NCBI RefSeq assembly: GCF_014646255.1
Contig: NZ_BMNC01000004.1
Location: 114,480-178,479 of the forward strand
Reading direction: 5' to 3'
DNA from: Lentzea pudingi
GTDB lineage: Bacteria > Actinomycetota > Actinomycetes > Mycobacteriales > Pseudonocardiaceae
Length of the DNA stretch: 64,000 nucleotides
Position 1 is the stretch's first letter. The number at the start of each line of letters is the position of its first letter. Shown piece after piece: positions 18,033 to 25,647 of the stretch. The position numbers were made by a program, and so were the translations under genes. Under the pieces are notes generated by a model. The model worked only from the letters and a program-made list of their open reading frames with translations, had not been told where the DNA came from and made no database searches.

Positions 18033-18563
18033 TTACAACCTGCGCAACCCGGACAGCACGCGTTCGAGCAGAGCCACGTTCGGCTTGTCGGCCGGTTCGT
18101 GCACGGCGACCAGGTTCAGTGTGATCAGGTCGCTCAGCAGCACCCGCGTGACGCCGAGCGGGATCTTCATGAGCGCCGAGATCTCGGCGACCGACCGCGG
18201 CTGCAGGCACAGCCGCATCATCGCCGCCTGGTCGTTCGTCGCGCGGTGGAGCTTGTCCTCGTCGGTGGAGAGCAGCGTTTCGAGGCGCAGGTCGTGGCGG
18301 GCCGTCGTGCGGCCGCCGGTGCGGGCGTAGGGACGGATGAGCGAGCTGTCCCTGGCGGGGGTCTGGGGCTGTTCCTCTTCTTGCACAGGCCACTCCGGTA
18401 GCGGTTCCGGTGGGCGTTGGCGCAACGGTTGCTGACGGGGCAGTTGTTGCGTCTCCGCGCCGTTGAAGACTCCACTTCCTTCGGTGCGCAGTCGTCCACG
18501 GGTCGCCGGAGACCCGAATCGAGCCCCCGTGTAACCGATTTCCGTCGCTTCCTCGTCGTGCAC
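18033..18563 (-). CDS. DUF742-family regulatory protein
   Basis: A 176-aa protein. Residues ~75-176 match DUF742: SSLIRPYARTGGRT, LLSTDEDKL, LCLQPRSVAEISALMKIPLGVTRVLLSDLI, and LLERVLSGLRRL at the end. The middle resembles a winged helix. The N-terminal ~70 residues are Gln/Pro-rich and probably disordered. Such proteins normally sit in four-gene conservons with a sensor kinase, a roadblock protein and a small GTPase. None of these partners is next to it here, so it is an orphan. The GTG start at 18563 has no clear Shine-Dalgarno site; a TATAGC box just upstream could make it leaderless. Confidence 0.88.
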   Translation of the reverse strand: MHDEEATEIGYTGARFGSPATRGRLRTEGSGVFNGAETQQLPRQQPLRQRPPEPLPEWPVQEEEQPQTPARDSSLIRPYARTGGRTTARHDLRLETLLSTDEDKLHRATNDQAAMMRLCLQPRSVAEISALMKIPLGVTRVLLSDLITLNLVAVHEPADKPNVALLERVLSGLRRL

Positions 18564-18602
18564 GTGCTCAAGCTATAACGAAGTCGCCCGAATGTGAGTG
18601 GA

Positions 18603-19526
18603 TCACGTTGCCTTTTTGTCAGTCAGATCGAATCTGACTTGGATTGCGGTGCCGTTTGACGTCGTTTGGGTGCGCACGAGGTCCGCCAAACGGTTGACAA
18701 GCAACAGACCGCGACCGCCTGGTTCGTTTGCGTGAACAGGGGTGCGGCCAGCCAGAACATCGGTGATGTGCCCGTTGTCGTTGACTTGGCAAACAATACT
18801 TCTGCTTTCCGCCCAGACGCGGACCGTGCTCTCGCCGCCGCCGTGCCGCACGCTGTTCGTCGCGAGCTCGGTGACCGCGAGCGCGAAGTCGTCGACGCGG
18901 TCCCTGTCCAGTCCGAGCTGGACGGCCTGCTCGCGCGCGAACGCCCGCACCGCCGCCATCGCCCCCGCGCCGGCGGACGTGCTCGCCGCGCCGGACGGGA
19001 TGGCCAGCGGCAGCGAGTGGGTCGCGACGACCACCCGCGCGGGGTGGAAGTGGTCACTGGGCCGGTGGCCGTTCGCGTCGATCACGACCGGATGGGTCTT
19101 CTCGGCGTCGGCCAGGATGTCATGCCCGAGAGTGGCGGTGTCGTAGGGGCACAGGATGCTCAGATCACGACCGCTGAACGCGTAGTTGACCAGCGCCTCG
19201 TGCAGCGCGCACGCCGGGTACTCGACGTCGGTGCGCAGATCCCACACCGGCTCGCTGATGATGCGGACGGCCCCGCGGTGCCGGTCGGCGAACGCGCGGA
19301 GATCGGGGATGATCCGGCCGGGGTTGCGGCCGGTGTCCTCCATGTCGACGAACGTCACGAGGTGGGCGAACCCGCTGAGAGCCTCCTGGAGCAACCGCAG
19401 GTTCCTGCGCGGCACCGCGACGGCGACCGGCTCGGCGCTCGCGAGGCCCTCCACGACGAACGGGACTGTTCCGTCGATGTAGGAGTCCTCGTCCGAGTAG
19501 AAGAGCGCCGGATGTGCGAACGTCAT
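18603..19526 (-). CDS. MEDS-domain anti-sigma regulatory protein (RsbA-like)
   Basis: A 307-aa protein. Residues ~1-170 form a MEDS (methanogen/methylotroph DcmR sensory) domain with HPALFYSDEDSYIDGTVPFV, ISEPVWDLRT and LSILCPYDTATL. Residues ~190-305 form a HATPase_c_2 domain with N-box ELATNSVRHGGG and the glycine box GGRGLLLVNRLADL. The combination is found in actinobacterial anti-sigma kinases thought to couple a sensory input to partner switching. The Shine-Dalgarno AGAGGTGG is upstream of ATG 19526. It is divergent from the MerR-type gene across ~100 bp. Its target sigma factor is not in the window. Confidence 0.88.
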   Translation of the reverse strand: MTFAHPALFYSDEDSYIDGTVPFVVEGLASAEPVAVAVPRRNLRLLQEALSGFAHLVTFVDMEDTGRNPGRIIPDLRAFADRHRGAVRIISEPVWDLRTDVEYPACALHEALVNYAFSGRDLSILCPYDTATLGHDILADAEKTHPVVIDANGHRPSDHFHPARVVVATHSLPLAIPSGAASTSAGAGAMAAVRAFAREQAVQLGLDRDRVDDFALAVTELATNSVRHGGGESTVRVWAESRSIVCQVNDNGHITDVLAGRTPVHANEPGGRGLLLVNRLADLVRTQTTSNGTAIQVRFDLTDKKAT

Positions 19527-19627
19527 GTGCCACCTCTCGTCAACATCCCAGGATGCTCACCCGGAGCGTTGTTCAAACCATCATTTCTTGACCCTCACAC
19601 CGTGTCAGCCCCTACACAGGAGCAGTC

Positions 19628-20449
19628 ATGTTCACCATCGGAGACTTCGCCCACCTGGGGCGCGTGTCGGTGCGGATGCTGCGCCACTACGACGCGGTCG
19701 GGTTGCTCCCGCCGGCCCACGTCGACCCGTCCAGCGGCTACCGCTTCTACACCGCCCTGCAGTTGCAACGGCTGAACCGCCTCGTCGCGCTGAAGGACCT
19801 CGGTCTGACGCTCGACCAGGTCCGTGTCGTGCTCGACGAAAAGCTTTCCGTCGAACAGTTGCACGGCATGCTTTCGTTGCGGCGAGCCGAGCTGCGGCAA
19901 CAGATCCTCGCGGACTCCTCGCGGCTGCGCCGGGTCGAAGCACGTCTCCGCGCCATCGAAAGGGAGGGCGCCATGCCCACCGACGAGATCGTCGTGAAGT
20001 CCGTCCCCGCCGTCCGGGTCGCCCGCCTGACGGCGACCGCCGCGTCGTACGGGCCCGAGGACATCGGCCCGGTCATCCAGCCGCTGTACCCGCAGCTCTT
20101 CGAACGCCTCGGCCGCGCGGGAGTCACGCCGGCCGGCCACGGCATCGCCACCTACGAGTCCGCTGCCGGTGACGAGGTGCTCGTGCGGGCCGGCGTGACC
20201 GTGGCCGTCGACCCGTCCCCGGCCTACGACTTCGAGGTCGTGGACCTGCCCGCGCTCGCGGAGGCGGCGACGATCGTGCACCGCGGCACGATGGACGACG
20301 TCGACACCTCGTACCAGGCCGTCGCGGCGTGGATCGAGGCACACGGGTACAAGCAGAACGGGCTCGCCCGGGAGGTGTACCTGAACTACGGCGAGGGTGA
20401 CCCGGCGGACTGGGTGACCGAGCTGCAGCTGGAGATCACCAAGGTCTGA
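19628..20449 (+). CDS. MerR-family transcriptional regulator with GyrI-like effector domain
   Basis: A 273-aa protein. The N-terminal MerR HTH is MFTIGDFAHLGRVSVRMLRHYDAVGLL. A dimerisation helix follows, and a C-terminal GyrI-like/effector-binding domain from about residue 118 (DEIVVKSVPAVRVARLTATA ... AREVYLNYG). The layout matches BmrR/TipA-like regulators that sense hydrophobic drugs; the ligand and target are unknown. Shine-Dalgarno AGGAG is at 19619-19623. No efflux gene is adjacent. Confidence 0.88.
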   Translation: MFTIGDFAHLGRVSVRMLRHYDAVGLLPPAHVDPSSGYRFYTALQLQRLNRLVALKDLGLTLDQVRVVLDEKLSVEQLHGMLSLRRAELRQQILADSSRLRRVEARLRAIEREGAMPTDEIVVKSVPAVRVARLTATAASYGPEDIGPVIQPLYPQLFERLGRAGVTPAGHGIATYESAAGDEVLVRAGVTVAVDPSPAYDFEVVDLPALAEAATIVHRGTMDDVDTSYQAVAAWIEAHGYKQNGLAREVYLNYGEGDPADWVTELQLEITKV

Positions 20450-20468
20450 GTGCGCGATGGTCGCGGTG

Positions 20469-21098
20469 TCAGTCCTGGTGGATGCGCCGGTGGAGTGACT
20501 CCATGCGTTCGTCGAGCTGCGCCGCGATCATCGCCGTCGACATCAGCTCGCCCACGAAGTCCGCGGGCGGGCTGTCGTCGTACTTGTAGAACAGCTTGTG
20601 CTCCAGCGTCGCCCAGAAGTCCATCGCGATGGTGCGCAGCTGCAGCTCCACCTTCACGTGCTCGACCCGGTCCGACAGGAACACCGGGATCCGCACGATC
20701 AGGTGCAGGCTGCGGTACCCGTTGGGCTTCGGCTGCGCGATGTAGTCCTTGGTGTGCAGGATCTCCACGTCGTGCTGCCGCGCGAGCATCGCCTTGACGC
20801 GGTACACGTCCGACACGAACGGGCAGATCACCCGCACGCCCGCGATGTCGTCGAGCCAGTCGCCGATCGAGTCGAGGTCGAGCGGAAGACCCTTGCGGCG
20901 CAGCTTCTCCAGGATGTTCTCGGGTTTTTTCACCCGATTGGTGATGTGTTCGATCGGGTCGTGCCGGTGGACCGAGTCGAACTCCTCACTCAGGATGCGG
21001 AGCTTCGTCATGAGCTCCTCGATCGCGAACTTGTAGACGAGCAGCCGTCTTTCGAGGTCGCGCAGTACACCCAGATGGTCGGCCAGATCGGTCACCAC
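20469..21098 (-). CDS. Small alarmone synthetase (RelA/SpoT synthetase domain protein)
   Basis: A 209-aa single-domain (p)ppGpp synthetase of the RelP/RelQ type. It has DDIAGVRVICPFVSDVYRV, KPNGYRSLHLIVRIPVFL, and VELQLRTIAMDFWATLEHKL, which carry the RelA_SpoT nucleotide- and Mg-binding residues. It transfers pyrophosphate from ATP to GDP/GTP; no hydrolase, TGS or ACT domain is present. GTG 21098 (or 21095) was chosen because the frame upstream runs into the next gene and lacks conserved residues. It lies 22 bp downstream of the desulfhydrase-like gene on the same strand, so the two may be co-transcribed. Confidence 0.9.
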   Translation of the reverse strand: MVTDLADHLGVLRDLERRLLVYKFAIEELMTKLRILSEEFDSVHRHDPIEHITNRVKKPENILEKLRRKGLPLDLDSIGDWLDDIAGVRVICPFVSDVYRVKAMLARQHDVEILHTKDYIAQPKPNGYRSLHLIVRIPVFLSDRVEHVKVELQLRTIAMDFWATLEHKLFYKYDDSPPADFVGELMSTAMIAAQLDERMESLHRRIHQD

Positions 21099-21120
21099 AC
21101 CAGAGTACTGATCACGGCCT

Positions 21121-22092
21121 TCAGAACTGCGCGACGGCCTCGGGCGCGTAGCCGTAGAAGCCGGGGAGACCACCGGTGTGGAGGAACACGACGGGCACGT
21201 CGCTCCTCGGGGCGATCTCGCGGAACTTCACCGCGGCCTTGCCGGTGTAGACCGGGTCGAGGAGCACGCCCTCGGTCTCCGCGAAGAGCTTCAGCGCGTT
21301 CCACATCTCCGGCGTCGGCACGCCGTAGCCCGGGCCGATGGTGTCGTCGGTCACCGTGACGTGGCCGAGCTTCGGGGCCTGCTCGCCGAGGAGGGTGGCG
21401 GCGGCCGCGGCGAGGGTGCGCAGTTCGGCCTCGGCTTCGGCGGCGGTGTGGGAGACGCTCGCGGCGTGGACGGTGCCGCCCCAGCCGAGCAGTTCGGTGC
21501 CCAGTGCGATGCCCGCGGCCGTGGCGCCGCTGCCGTCCGGGACGACGATGGTGGCCCTGTCGATGCCTTGGTCGTGGAGCTGGCCGACCAGTTCCACGGC
21601 CGCGGCGACGTAGCCGAGGGTGCCCAGGCCGTTCGAACCGCCCACGGGCAGGGTGACGGCCCTGTCGTGGTTGATCTTCTCGTACGTCTGGACGGTCTCG
21701 TCGGCGTCCGCGCAGACGTGCACGTTCGCCCCGAACATGTGGTCCAGCACGACGTTGCCGGACCGCTCGTACGCGTCGCCCTTCATCGGCACCTTGGCCG
21801 TCAGCACCAGTTCGCAGCGCAGGCCGAGCTTCGCGCACGCCGCCGCGGTCTGGCGGCCGTGGTTGGTCTGCAGCGCGCCGAACGTGATGATCGTGTCCGC
21901 GTCCTGCTCGATCGCCTGGCCCAGCAGGAACTCGAGTTTGCGCAGCTTGTTGCCGCCCGCGCCGAGGCCGTTGACGTCGTCGCGCTTGATCAGGACCGGC
22001 GGGGAGCCGAGCGCGGCCGCGAGCCTCGGAGCGGCCTCCAGCGGCGTCGGCCAGTTGCCCAGGGACACTCGGGGGAACGCGCTCAGATCCAT
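21121..22092 (-). CDS. dcyD: D-cysteine desulfhydrase / ACC deaminase-family PLP enzyme
   Basis: A 323-aa fold-type II PLP enzyme. PWP-type start WPTPLEAAPRLAAALG, the PLP lysine block LIKRDDVNGLGAGGNKLRKL, FGALQTNHGRQTAAACAKLG, and VPDGSGATAAGIALG, a phosphate-binding loop. The family converts D-cysteine to pyruvate, sulfide and ammonia, or deaminates 1-aminocyclopropane-1-carboxylate. The sequence alone does not decide between them, so the symbol is tentative. ATG 22092 is the only suitable start. It stands upstream of the alarmone synthetase on the same strand. Confidence 0.85.
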   Translation of the reverse strand: MDLSAFPRVSLGNWPTPLEAAPRLAAALGSPPVLIKRDDVNGLGAGGNKLRKLEFLLGQAIEQDADTIITFGALQTNHGRQTAAACAKLGLRCELVLTAKVPMKGDAYERSGNVVLDHMFGANVHVCADADETVQTYEKINHDRAVTLPVGGSNGLGTLGYVAAAVELVGQLHDQGIDRATIVVPDGSGATAAGIALGTELLGWGGTVHAASVSHTAAEAEAELRTLAAAAATLLGEQAPKLGHVTVTDDTIGPGYGVPTPEMWNALKLFAETEGVLLDPVYTGKAAVKFREIAPRSDVPVVFLHTGGLPGFYGYAPEAVAQF

Positions 22093-22165
22093 GGGGCGAG
22101 CTTAATCGCCTCGTGTTCGGCGGGGGGTGTCTCCGACTCCGGGGCAGCGGCGGGACGATCCGCGC

Positions 22166-22696
22166 CTAGACCTCCCTGCCGAACTCGGCGTACCGCGTGG
22201 AACCGCTCTCAAGGGCGCTGAGAGCGAGCGTGAGGCGTCGGTGGAGTGAGGGGTAGATGCTGGGCTCCGCCTCGGCCAGCGTGAGGTACAGGACGCCTTC
22301 CAGCTCGGGATCGCGCGCCGTCGCGCCGTCCACGACGCCACCGTCGAAGACGAACTGGTGGCAGTCGCGCCAGACACCGTTGCGCGGCGTCCAGTCCACC
22401 ACCAGCAGCCGTCCCAGCGGCACGGTGAGGCCGAGTTCCTCGTGGATCTCCCGCAGCGTCGCGGCCTTGGGGGACTCGTCGTCCTCGGTCATGCCGCCGG
22501 GGATGTCCAGCACCGCCTTGTAGTTCGGCACGACGAACAGCACGCGTCCGGCGGAGTCGCGGATCAGCGCGCCGCCCGCGCACGTCTTGGTGGGCCTGTG
22601 GGACGCCACCCCCGGCACGTGCTCCAGCTCGGCCGGACCCTCGTCGAGAACGTCGGCGGCGAATGATGCGGGGTCCCCCGCGTGCAGTGCGGACAC
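22166..22696 (-). CDS. NUDIX hydrolase
   Basis: A 176-aa protein with a complete Nudix box. GGMTEDDESPKAATLREIHE is followed by ELGL, fitting G-x5-E-x7-REUXEEXGU. An N-terminal strand pair CAGGALIRDSAGRVLFVVPN precedes it, and a late DPELEGVLYLTLAEAE segment follows. It probably hydrolyses a nucleoside diphosphate linked to another moiety; the substrate is not predictable. GTG 22696 (VSALHAGDPASF) fits the domain start better than the longer open frame to 22792. Confidence 0.88.
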   Translation of the reverse strand: MSALHAGDPASFAADVLDEGPAELEHVPGVASHRPTKTCAGGALIRDSAGRVLFVVPNYKAVLDIPGGMTEDDESPKAATLREIHEELGLTVPLGRLLVVDWTPRNGVWRDCHQFVFDGGVVDGATARDPELEGVLYLTLAEAEPSIYPSLHRRLTLALSALESGSTRYAEFGREV

Positions 22697-22874
22697 CGGC
22701 CGATGATCACACCACCGAGTGAATCGCGCACGTGTTGTGCACCGGTTTCGCACTGGTGGGCGGATGTGCCGAGGATGACGGTCCGCAACCAAACGATCGG
22801 GGAGTACGCTTGGTGCTGTAACTCCGTGCGATCAATCGCCGATGTCCACGGCAGCATCGGTGGAGGTGACGCCA

Positions 22875-23225
22875 ATGGGGGCAAGTGGTGCCGCCCAGCG
22901 CAGACGTGACGGTGGTTCGGCCCCGTGGTCGGTGGTCGGCCTGACCGTCGTGTTCGTGGTGGTGGCCCAGGTCCAGTTCGCCATCGCGATCGCGGAGATG
23001 GTCCTGTGGCCGGCCGTGGTCGGGGCGCTGCTGCTGGGTGCGGCGGTCGCGTTCGTGAAGACGGCGCGCAGGCTGCGGCTGGACGACAGCGACTCGTACG
23101 AGGCGCCGCCCGAGGTGGCCAAGCCGCTTCCGGCCGAGCACTACGAGAGCCACGTCGACGCCGACGGAAGCCTGGCACGCGCGGTCGGCGAGGTCGTCCA
23201 CGCGTCACGGCGCTGGCGGGCCTGA
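22875..23225 (+). CDS. Small two-helix membrane protein of unknown function
   Basis: A 116-aa protein. A short basic N-terminus (AAQRRRDGG) leads to two hydrophobic helices: WSVVGLTVVFVVVAQVQFAI and MVLWPAVVGALLLGAAVAFV. A charged cytosolic tail of ~45 residues follows. I recognise no family. ATG 22875 was chosen because GGAGG stands 8 nt upstream; an in-frame ATG at 22842 lacks a ribosome site. A hairpin follows at 23245. Confidence 0.7.
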   Translation: MGASGAAQRRRDGGSAPWSVVGLTVVFVVVAQVQFAIAIAEMVLWPAVVGALLLGAAVAFVKTARRLRLDDSDSYEAPPEVAKPLPAEHYESHVDADGSLARAVGEVVHASRRWRA

Positions 23226-23244
23226 CAGCTTCATCACGCGGAGG

Positions 23245-23263
23245 CCGGGCCACGGTGGCCCGG
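23245..23263 (+). terminator. Short GC-rich hairpin downstream of the small membrane protein
   Basis: A perfect 8-bp inverted repeat (CCGGGCCA / TGGCCCGG) with a 3-nt loop lies 20 nt after the stop codon at 23225. There is no T tract. It is probably a weak terminator. Confidence 0.5.
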
Positions 23264-23290
23264 TCATCTCGCCATGTGATCGGGAATGAG

Positions 23291-24349
23291 ATGCCGACGT
23301 CTGCCGAGTGGCTCGAAGTGCGCGCTCACCTGCTGCGCCACCGTCATGCGCTGGCCCTGGAGGCCGTCTCGGAGTACCCGGACCTGCCCAGGGTCGCGGG
23401 CACACCGCTGCTGACGTCACCGGACTGGATGCCGTCCGCGCCGGTCCCGCTGGCCGATCTCTCCCTGACGCTGACGGACTCGCCGGCGTTGCCGGAACTT
23501 CCCGCGACCGCGCTCCCGGACGGGTTCGGCAGCTACTCGGAGGCCATGGCCGCGCTCGCCGCGCCGGCCGTGTTCCAGAACCGCGCGACCTACCGGCTGC
23601 TCGGCTTCAGCGGGCGGCAACTGACGTTCGGGCTCGGCACCTACTTCGACGGCATCGACGTCGGTGAGGCCTGCGCGCACGAGTACGCGGAACGGGCCGG
23701 CGGGTTGCCGTTGCGCGCGGCGGTCGGCAATCCGTGCACTTCCTCGAATCGGCCGGTCAACGTCGCGATCAGCACGCTGACCCTGCGGCACGACGAGGCT
23801 TCCGGGGAGGCGACGTTCTTCCTGCACTGGCGTGACCCGAAGCGCGTCGGGCACGCGGGCGGCATGTTCCAGGTGCTGCCGGTCGGGGTGTTCCAGGGGT
23901 CGACCGACGCCGACTTCTCGGTGTGGCACTGCATGATCCGCGAGTTCGCCGAGGAGATGCTCGGGGCGGAGGAGATCCACGAGGCCGACTACGCGGCCTG
24001 GCCGTTCGCGTCGAGGCTCACGGCCGCCGCCCGCGTGTTCTACCTCGGCATGGGCGTGGACCCGCTGACGTTCGCCACCGACATGCTGACCGTGGCGGTG
24101 ATCGAGGCCTCGCGGTTCGACGAGCTGTTCGGCGATCTGGTGTCGCACAACGAAGAAGGCCAGGTGCTGCGCGGGCTCCCGTTCACCGCCGCGAACGTCG
24201 AGAGGTTCGTCCACCGCGAACCGACGCAAGCCGCCGGTGCCGCACTGCTGGCGCTGGCCTGGCAGCACCGGGCGGAGCTGCTCAGGGCCGGAACGGGTTC
24301 GGCAGGTACGCCCACTTCGTCGTCTCCGGGTCCAGCCGCATCAGCGTGA
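23291..24349 (+). CDS. Unassigned protein with Nudix-like segment
   Basis: A ~352-aa soluble protein. Residues ~135-260 contain NRPVNVAISTLTL, GHAGGMFQVLPVGVFQ and MIREFAEEMLGAEEI. The last resembles the RE-x2-EE core of a Nudix box but without the full spacing. I recognise no established function and would not call it a transcription factor, as no HTH is visible. ATG 23291 has only a weak ribosome site; GTG 23276 is an alternative. Its 3' end overlaps the convergent IucA/IucC-type gene by ~68 bp. Confidence 0.6.
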   Translation: MPTSAEWLEVRAHLLRHRHALALEAVSEYPDLPRVAGTPLLTSPDWMPSAPVPLADLSLTLTDSPALPELPATALPDGFGSYSEAMAALAAPAVFQNRATYRLLGFSGRQLTFGLGTYFDGIDVGEACAHEYAERAGGLPLRAAVGNPCTSSNRPVNVAISTLTLRHDEASGEATFFLHWRDPKRVGHAGGMFQVLPVGVFQGSTDADFSVWHCMIREFAEEMLGAEEIHEADYAAWPFASRLTAAARVFYLGMGVDPLTFATDMLTVAVIEASRFDELFGDLVSHNEEGQVLRGLPFTAANVERFVHREPTQAAGAALLALAWQHRAELLRAGTGSAGTPTSSSPGPAASA

Positions 24350-25625
24350 GTGGCTTGGCGGGCAACGGATCGTGCAGCAGCGCGTGCCGGTCCGGCGTGT
24401 CCGGGACCGTGCGCGCCACCACCGCCCACAGGTCGGCGGCCGGGGCGTCGAGCCGGTCGACCAGCCCCGTCAGCGCGGTCGCGAAGAACGTCGCGAACGT
24501 CTTGGCGCGCAACGCTTCCGGGCTCGCGTGCAGGCGGGCCGGCAGATCGGCGCGCGGGCTGACGCGGATGTCGGCGAGGTCGCGGTAGATCACCCTGCTG
24601 GGTCTGCCGTTCACGAGACCCAGCACCAGGTTCTGCTCGTGCGCCTCCAACGCCACCCCGCGGGCGAGCAGCGTCATCAACGGCGGCACGGTCAGCTCGG
24701 CGAACTCCGCGAGCCACCCGATCGGGTCGGTGATCTCGCCCGCGTCCAGCGCGGCCAGGGGAAGCAGGGTCTCGCCCTCGCGGGGCACGGGCCTGTCGCG
24801 CAGGACCACGCCGAGCCGCCGGTCCGGCTCACCGTTGGTCAGAACGGCCGCCGACGCCCTGTTGTGCTGCAGTTCGATGCCCTCGACGACGGAGCCCAGG
24901 AAGTCCGAGACCGTCGTCGCGGTCGCGATCGACTCGCCGGAGATGTCCCGCACGGCCGAGGTGATCTGGGCGCTCAGCGTCGTCTTGACGTGCCAGGCAC
25001 CGGTCGAGAGCGTGCGCAGCGCCATCAGCGGGCTGGCCGGCAGGGTGCCCGCCGTGGTGACGTTCAGCCGGTCCGCCTGCCACGGGTGCACCGGGAGCAG
25101 GATCCGCTCGCCGTCGCGGAGCTCGCCCGGCCAGTCGCCGAACACCACGTGGTCCGCCGCCGGGTGCAGCCGGAGGTGGACTACCGGACGGTGCTCGGGG
25201 CCGTACGCGAGGTGGTCCGCGGCGGTGAACCCGGTGCGGTTGCGGCAGCACGGGTGCAGCGGATGGCCGTCGACGACGCTCTGCTCGTGCTCCTCCAGCG
25301 ACCTGCTCGCGAACGGGGTCGTGAGCGGGCTCGCCGTGCGGGACAGGGCCAGTCCGGCGACGCTGTGGGCGACCTCCGTGACGAGGCTCTCAGCGTGGCG
25401 CCAGCGCAGCGCGGTGAGGAGGTCGACCGGGTGGAGGAAGTCGGCCGGATCGACGCTGACCTGCGGCAACGGTTCGATCGCGAGCGCCCGGCGCAGGCGC
25501 GCGAGGATCGCCGCACGAGCTCCCGGCAACGCCTCGATGAACCTTTCGGCGCGTCTTTCGTCCAGTGCGGCGAGGAAGTCGGACTCGACCGGTGTTTGCG
25601 TCAGAATGATCTGATCCTGACACAT
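24282..25625 (-). CDS. IucA/IucC-family siderophore synthetase (short)
   Basis: A 447-aa NRPS-independent siderophore synthetase. It has DGHPLHPCCRNRTGF (the ATP-binding GHPxHPxxKxRxGF block with Arg in place of the usual Lys), LPVHPWQADRL, WHVKTTLSAQITSAVRDISG and EAHEQNLVLGL. The family joins a carboxylic acid to a polyamine or hydroxylamine using ATP. Typical members are ~580-620 aa, so the N-terminal part is reduced. ATG 25625 is the only ATG near the domain; it leaves just 22 bp to the divergent IucA/IucC gene. Citrate or succinate as substrate is inferred from the family only. Confidence 0.85.
   Translation of the reverse strand: MCQDQIILTQTPVESDFLAALDERRAERFIEALPGARAAILARLRRALAIEPLPQVSVDPADFLHPVDLLTALRWRHAESLVTEVAHSVAGLALSRTASPLTTPFASRSLEEHEQSVVDGHPLHPCCRNRTGFTAADHLAYGPEHRPVVHLRLHPAADHVVFGDWPGELRDGERILLPVHPWQADRLNVTTAGTLPASPLMALRTLSTGAWHVKTTLSAQITSAVRDISGESIATATTVSDFLGSVVEGIELQHNRASAAVLTNGEPDRRLGVVLRDRPVPREGETLLPLAALDAGEITDPIGWLAEFAELTVPPLMTLLARGVALEAHEQNLVLGLVNGRPSRVIYRDLADIRVSPRADLPARLHASPEALRAKTFATFFATALTGLVDRLDAPAADLWAVVARTVPDTPDRHALLHDPLPAKPLTLMRLDPETTKWAYLPNPFRP
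25601..25620. promoter_or_regulatory. Imperfect 20-bp palindrome between two siderophore synthetases
   Basis: Sequence TCAGAATGAT / CTGATCCTGA, 7 of 10 half-site positions paired. It lies at the start of the reverse synthetase (inside its first codons if ATG 25625 is right) and 28 bp ahead of the forward one. It does not match the IdeR/DmdR iron box (TTAGGTTAG...). It is a candidate operator for the divergent pair, without experimental support. Confidence 0.4.
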
Positions 25626-25647
25626 CGCCCGAGGGAAGCGGTCACCG

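Noticed and set aside
25601..25620. IdeR/DmdR iron box between the siderophore synthetases
   Set aside because: The palindrome does not match the known TTAGGTTAGG-type consensus, so it is listed only as an unknown operator candidate.
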